Positions 31,062 to 34,877 of a stretch of 34,877 bases of DNA are shown here, piece after piece. The translations under genes and the position numbers were made by a program. The stretch is from the NCBI RefSeq assembly GCF_009720835.1, contig NZ_WNKZ01000072.1:1-34877 (forward strand), read 5' to 3'. The notes below the pieces were generated by a model. That model did no database searches and was not told where the DNA came from. It worked only from the letters and a program-made list of their open reading frames with translations. Positions within the stretch are counted from its first letter, which is position 1. Every line of letters begins with the position of its first letter. The DNA is from Pseudoduganella buxea (lineage in GTDB: Bacteria > Pseudomonadota > Gammaproteobacteria > Burkholderiales > Burkholderiaceae_D).

Positions 31062-31889
31062 TCAGCCTTGGTTCGGTGGTTCGGTGGTGTCGGTGCCGGC
31101 ATCCTGGTCCGCCGCTTCGGCGGCCGCGCGCGCGGCGGCAGCATCGATGACGGCCGCCTCCACTTCGCGCGCCATCGTGCTGGCGGTGCGCGAGGCGGCC
31201 CGCTCGGCGTCGTTGGCGGCGGCCGCTTCGGCCAGCGCGGCGCGCGGGATGTGGACGATCTGCGCCGGGGCGCGCTTGAACACGTCGGCCAGCGCGCCGT
31301 TGATGATGCGCTCCTTCAGCAGGTCGGTGTCCATCAACAGGTCCAGCAGCGGGCCCTCGACGATGATGTCGCCGCGCCGCTCGATGAAGCCCAGCTTCGA
31401 CAGGATGCCCAGGTTCATGTCCATGCGTGTCTTCTTGCCCAGCTTGTCGCCGAAGTCGGCCAGCAGGGTCTTGTGCGGAATGCCGATCGACGTTTCTTCC
31501 GCGCGCGGCACGGGCTTATCGCCGCCGAACATGTCGTTCTGGTCGTCCTCGGCGCTCTGGTGGGTTTCCTGGCGTTCGCGCTTGGGCAGGATGATCAGGG
31601 CCCACAGCACCACCAGCAGGGCCACGCCGTCGCGCGCCAACCCAAAGTTATTGTTCTGCCACGTGTCGCGCGCGCCGAAGATCTTCGGCTCGATGGTGCG
31701 CGAAAGGGCCAGCGTCACATGGTCCGCATACACGTTGTCGAGCAGTTTCAGGCCGGTGGCCGTCAGGCGCGCGTCGACTTCGGCGCGAAACAGTTCGTCC
31801 GACAGCACGCGCTTGACCAGCTTGTCGTCGCGGCGCAGGGTCTGATGCGTCAGCAGGCGCGCGATCAGGATTTGGGAATCGTCATTCAT
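31062..31889 (-). CDS. MksE-like condensin accessory subunit
   Basis: A 275-residue protein overlapping the kleisin gene by eight bases and followed after three bases by the ATPase gene, so all three are made together. The first 210 residues are winged-helix-like (LTHQTLRRDDKLVKRVLSDELFRAEVDARL, GLARDGVALLVVLWALIILPK, LLADFGDKLGKKTRMDMNLGILSKLGFIERRGD), as expected for MukE/MksE proteins that bind the kleisin. The tail after VHIPRA is Ala/Glu-rich, low-complexity and likely disordered (EAAAAND, AAAARAAAEAADQDAGTD). Family assignment rests on gene order and helix pattern more than on strong motifs. Confidence 0.75.
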   Translation of the reverse strand: MNDDSQILIARLLTHQTLRRDDKLVKRVLSDELFRAEVDARLTATGLKLLDNVYADHVTLALSRTIEPKIFGARDTWQNNNFGLARDGVALLVVLWALIILPKRERQETHQSAEDDQNDMFGGDKPVPRAEETSIGIPHKTLLADFGDKLGKKTRMDMNLGILSKLGFIERRGDIIVEGPLLDLLMDTDLLKERIINGALADVFKRAPAQIVHIPRAALAEAAAANDAERAASRTASTMAREVEAAVIDAAAARAAAEAADQDAGTDTTEPPNQG

Positions 31890-33261
31890 CGGCCTTGCCG
31901 CTTTCCAGGTCTAGTGAGAGGGATGCCAACGTCATTGCCGCCACTTCCAGGTCGGCCAGCTGCACCATGGTGTCGCTCGGATTGAAGCTGATCGGCAGGC
32001 GCGCCAGTTCGGCCGTCGCGCCCTGCAGGCTGGCCTCGGAGGCGTCGCCCAGCAGCGGCAGCAGCGAGGCGCGGTAGGACGCCACGGCGAAGCTGGCCGG
32101 CAGCAGCGATTCGTGCGCGGGGATCTGCCTGGGCGATTCGGCCGCGATGCTGGGGAAGTTGTTCAGGGTGGCAAAGTCCGACAGACGCGCCAGCCAGTCG
32201 TCCAGTTCCTTGGCCATGGCCGGCGTGTCGTTGATCGTCGTCGGCGCATCCGTGCCCGAAGGCAGGCCGCCCACGGCGGTAACGGCGCGCTCGGTCAGCA
32301 GCTCCGTTTCGGCCACGTCGATCATTTCGGCCGGCGTGATGAACAGGGGCTTGACCGGCTGGTCGATGGCGTCTTCGGCCAGCGAGGCCAGGTCTTCGTG
32401 GGCCAGCAGCCAGCGCTTGATGTCGGTGGTGGACAGGCCGGACTGGCCCAGGTGCACGCGCTGGCGCTCGATCTGGTTCAGCGCGCGCGAGAACATGCCC
32501 TGCATATTGAGCAGCGCGCTCTGGGCCCGGCCGATGGCCTGGGCCGCGCGGTGGGTGGCGTGGTCCGCGTTCTCGTCGCTGGTGATGGCCCGCAGGATCT
32601 CGGAGCCCTTCTCGACCCAGTCGCAGGCCGTGTGCCACTTGGCCTGCGATTCGCGCAGGCGGAATTCGGAACCGGAGGCGATGGCGTCGCGGAATTCCTC
32701 GGTCAGGTCGACCAGGCGGCCCAGCAGGTGATGCAGCTGTTCCACGGTGACGCCGCCGATGGCCTGGGCGCCCGCCACCTGCGACAGCAGGAAGCCCATC
32801 TCGGCGTTGTCCTCACCCTGGCCGGGACCGAGCAGGCTGTCGATGGCCGACAGCACGTTGCGCGCCATCGGCGTGACGCGGTAGACGCCCTGCTGCGCGT
32901 CCCATGCCAACAGCTGGTTCGAACGCAGGCGCGTGAGCACCGTTTCCAGGCTTTCCGGCAGCAGGTAGGCAAGGCGGGTATTGATGTCGGCGCGCGAGAA
33001 GGCCGACGACGCCGTGTCGTTGGCCAGCTCGCGCAGCACCAGCAGGCGCACCAGCACGCTCTCGAAGCCGCCGTGGAACAGGGCCGTGAAGACCTGCAGC
33101 AGGGGCTGCGCGCGTTTCAGGTGGAAGACCTGCTCGATCTCGTCGACGGCGACATGGGGCTGGAAGTGCGCCTGCAGGGCGGCATTCTGCTCCTGCTGTT
33201 CCTGATGCTGGTCGGCTGAATTGGGGTCGGCAGCCGTGGCTGCACTTGCTGTGTAACTCAT
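31882..33261 (-). CDS. MksF-like kleisin subunit
   Basis: A 459-residue, strongly helical protein, first gene of the condensin operon (GGAG before ATG 33261). The N-terminus is polar and Gln-rich (DQHQEQQEQNAALQAHFQPH), then a winged-helix-like part (ALFHGGFESVLVRLLVLRELAND, SRADINTRLAYLLPESLETVLTRLRSNQLLAWD, VYRVTPMARNVLSAI), a long helical middle, and a C-terminal part suited to ATPase head binding. The gene order F-E-B is that of mksFEB operons. No MksG/JetD-like TOPRIM nuclease gene is adjacent on the side visible here. Confidence 0.75.
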   Translation of the reverse strand: MSYTASAATAADPNSADQHQEQQEQNAALQAHFQPHVAVDEIEQVFHLKRAQPLLQVFTALFHGGFESVLVRLLVLRELANDTASSAFSRADINTRLAYLLPESLETVLTRLRSNQLLAWDAQQGVYRVTPMARNVLSAIDSLLGPGQGEDNAEMGFLLSQVAGAQAIGGVTVEQLHHLLGRLVDLTEEFRDAIASGSEFRLRESQAKWHTACDWVEKGSEILRAITSDENADHATHRAAQAIGRAQSALLNMQGMFSRALNQIERQRVHLGQSGLSTTDIKRWLLAHEDLASLAEDAIDQPVKPLFITPAEMIDVAETELLTERAVTAVGGLPSGTDAPTTINDTPAMAKELDDWLARLSDFATLNNFPSIAAESPRQIPAHESLLPASFAVASYRASLLPLLGDASEASLQGATAELARLPISFNPSDTMVQLADLEVAAMTLASLSLDLESGKADE

Positions 33262-33350
33262 TACGCTCCGGGTGTCTGGCCGGCCCGGTGCAAGTTTGTC
33301 ATGACCTTGCCGACCCGGGCGGGGGCGTCAGTATACCAGTTCCGGAACGC

Positions 33351-33370
33351 AAAACCCGGACAGCCGGGTT
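33351..33370 (-). terminator. Intrinsic terminator of the DUF3108 genes
   Basis: AACCCGG (33353-33359) and CCGGGTT (33364-33370) form a perfect 7-bp stem around ACAG. On the minus strand the stem is followed by TTTT. It lies just past the stop of the minus-strand DUF3108 gene at 33392. Confidence 0.65.
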
Positions 33371-33391
33371 CGGATGGCTGCCTGCGACTGC

Positions 33392-34135
33392 TTATTTCTT
33401 GTTCACTTTATCGAGAAGTTGCTCGAAAGAATCGCCATCTTCCTCCGTGAACACGAGCCGTACGGGATACCAGTCCAGGCTGGGAGCCAGCCACAGGTCC
33501 ACCTGCTGGCCCTGTTTCGACTTCGGCGGCGACTTGCTGAAGTGGACCGCCTTGACCTCGCCGTGGCCCGTCTGCACGGGTTCGATGCCGACCACCTTGA
33601 AGGTCCAGGCCTCGGCGTTGCGCCGGCCCGCCACATACAGCGACCATTCCGAGCCGGGCGTGAATTTCTCGGGCGTGGCGCGGGCAATCGCCGCCAGCTG
33701 CCACGGCGCGCTGCTGCGATCCTGCTCGCCCCCTTTCAGGGGCACGGTCTTGTCGCCATCGGCAAAGGCGATGACTTTCGCGTCGCGCTTGAAGGTGGTG
33801 GTGCCGGCGCCCTTGCGGATGCGTTTTTCGTAGTACGTTTCCGGCGCCAGGCCGTAGGCATCGACGCCGCCTTCGCTGCGGTATTCCAGCACCTTGCCGA
33901 AGATGCCGGAACGCGCTTCCGTCACCAAGGTGTATTTGCCGCCGCCCTGCTGCCACGTGATGGTGCCGTTGCCGGCCAGCGGAATGCCGTGGCTGTTGGC
34001 CTTGACGGAGTAGACCAGTTCGGCCGACGGCGGCAGGTTGGTGGCACGCTTGACGCTGGGGTGATCGTCCGGCGCGGCGCCGGCGCCGGCGGCAATGCCG
34101 GCCAGGACTGCGAAGGTAAATAGTTTGCTGTGCAT
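33392..34135 (-). CDS. DUF3108 domain periplasmic protein
   Basis: A 247-residue protein from ATG 34135 (AAGGAA upstream) with signal peptide MHSKLFTFAVLAGIAAGAGA. The DUF3108 body is beta-rich: LPPSAELVYSVKANSHGIPLAGNGTITW, YTLVTEARSGIFGKVLEYRSEGGV, TYYEKRIRKG, and the ending VDLWLAPSLDWYPVRLVF, which recurs in the upstream gene. The family is a predicted periplasmic lipocalin-like fold of unknown function. It is a tandem paralog of the next upstream gene, separated by eight bases, so the two are one transcript ending at the hairpin 33351-33370. Confidence 0.85.
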   Translation of the reverse strand: MHSKLFTFAVLAGIAAGAGAAPDDHPSVKRATNLPPSAELVYSVKANSHGIPLAGNGTITWQQGGGKYTLVTEARSGIFGKVLEYRSEGGVDAYGLAPETYYEKRIRKGAGTTTFKRDAKVIAFADGDKTVPLKGGEQDRSSAPWQLAAIARATPEKFTPGSEWSLYVAGRRNAEAWTFKVVGIEPVQTGHGEVKAVHFSKSPPKSKQGQQVDLWLAPSLDWYPVRLVFTEEDGDSFEQLLDKVNKK

Positions 34136-34143
34136 CGTGTTCC

Positions 34144-34877
34144 TTAATGAACGGGCGGCTGCAGGATCTTCGTGACGGTCTGCGTCGTCACGGCACCATT
34201 GCCTTCCGTGTTCCTGATCTGGACGGGATACCAGCCCAGGCTGGGCGCGAGCCAGATATCGAGCCGCGCGTTGTAACTGCCGGGCCGGGGCGGGCGCGCC
34301 AGGCGCCACGTCACGAGCCGGCCCATCTTCGTTTCCAGTTCCTCTTCCCCCACCAGCACGAAGCGGTACATCGTCGCGCCCTTGTCCTCGCCCACCTGGA
34401 TATCGATATCGCCGGCGAACTGGTTGACGTCGCCCCGGCCGATGGCCGCCAGCTGGAACGGCACGGTGGCCTTGTCCTGCGCGCCGGCCAGCAGGGGCAC
34501 GCTGGCGGCGCTGGCGGAAAAGCTGATGCGCCGCTCGTCGTGGTGGAAATGCGTGGCCGTCATCGCGCGCGAACGCCGCTTCTCCGTCATCTTGACGGGC
34601 GCGATGCCGGCATCGTCGATGCTGCCTTCACTCGTCAACGACAGCAGGTCGACGCGCGCGACCAGCACGCTGATGCCCACGTTCAGGCCCACCTGGTAGC
34701 TGCTGCCATCGGTCTGCCAGTGCATGTCGGCCACGCCGCTCCAGTTGCGGCCATCCGCATCCTTGCGCCGCACCTCCAGTTCGAACGCGGCAGGCGGCGG
34801 CAGGTTGACGCGAAAGCGCCGGCCGGCCGCTATCGGCGGCGTTGCGGCCGCCGGCGCGGGCTCGGCGGGGGCCGGCA
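34144..34877 (-). CDS. DUF3108 domain protein, N-terminus beyond the window
   Basis: The frame is open to the right window edge, so only about 243 C-terminal residues are present. Leading in is an Ala/Pro-rich linker (PAPAEPAPAAATPP), then RRFRVNLPPPAAFELEVRRKDADGRNWSGVADMHW, which parallels the VNLPPSAELVYSV opening of the downstream paralog. It also shares STSSEGSIDDAGIAPVKMTEKR-like strands and the ending LDIWLAPSLGWYPVQIRN. The Pro/Ala linker before the domain suggests a membrane-tethered N-terminus as in TonB-like layouts, but this cannot be seen here. Function unknown. Confidence 0.82.
   Translation of the reverse strand, partial: PAPAEPAPAAATPPIAAGRRFRVNLPPPAAFELEVRRKDADGRNWSGVADMHWQTDGSSYQVGLNVGISVLVARVDLLSLTSEGSIDDAGIAPVKMTEKRRSRAMTATHFHHDERRISFSASAASVPLLAGAQDKATVPFQLAAIGRGDVNQFAGDIDIQVGEDKGATMYRFVLVGEEELETKMGRLVTWRLARPPRPGSYNARLDIWLAPSLGWYPVQIRNTEGNGAVTTQTVTKILQPPVH

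Overview
The window is high-GC DNA that most resembles a betaproteobacterium of the Oxalobacteraceae (Massilia/Duganella type). The grounds are a trimeric-type porin end, TamA/TamB, PEP-CTERM (exosortase) proteins, an MksFEB-type condensin, QueC, DCC proteins and DUF3108 proteins in a typical Burkholderiales codon style. This placement is inference from gene content; no rRNA or tRNA gene was seen.

Region 1 (1-12 kb). After a porin tail and a small membrane protein comes a peptide-bacteriocin locus resembling the class II microcin systems of enterobacteria but with a different parts list. On the minus strand, reading from about 4.8 kb down to 0.8 kb, are two near-identical 72-residue precursors with double-glycine-type (Gly-Ala) leaders, a 30-bp tandem double hairpin, a small membrane protein (candidate immunity), two HlyC-like acyltransferase-fold proteins and a SelO/MchC-like pseudokinase-fold protein. 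On the plus strand at 8-11.4 kb are the matching exporter genes: a CvaA/MchE-like membrane fusion protein and a peptidase-containing ABC transporter (C39 domain). Between the two halves sits a translationally coupled GH13 amylase and GT4 glycosyltransferase pair. No siderophore glycosyltransferase, esterase or Ser-rich precursor tail is present, so if the HlyC/SelO-like proteins modify the peptides, the modification is probably not a catecholate siderophore. This locus is the best candidate for an undescribed system.

Region 2 (11.4-23.5 kb) is ordinary chromosome: queC, tamA-tamB, a small proline-rich ORF, a two-gene membrane/hypothetical unit, then an operon of a GbsR/MarR-type regulator, two tandem DCC-family proteins and a TIGR01777-type epimerase, with a perfect palindrome in front of the regulator, and a DUF4386 membrane protein.

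Region 3 (23.5-28.2 kb) is accessory surface DNA. It holds a PEP-CTERM protein, then a secreted SGNH hydrolase ending in a dockerin-like module, followed by a cohesin-like protein with a PEP-CTERM-like tail. The SGNH gene has a good sigma-54 (-24/-12) promoter. The SGNH/cohesin block is bracketed by about 535-bp direct repeats: the 3' end plus terminator of the condensin ATPase gene is present twice, and the outer copy is a truncated pseudogene.

Region 4 (28.2-34.9 kb) is a kleisin / MksE-like / SMC-like ATPase operon (condensin of MksFEB type, no MksG seen), then two tandem DUF3108 periplasmic proteins, the last cut by the window end. Gene-free stretches near or above 300 bases are 7670-7978 (AT-rich divergent promoter region) and 23514-23798 (285 bases, holding an orphan intrinsic terminator). 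No CRISPR array, transposase or integrase was seen.
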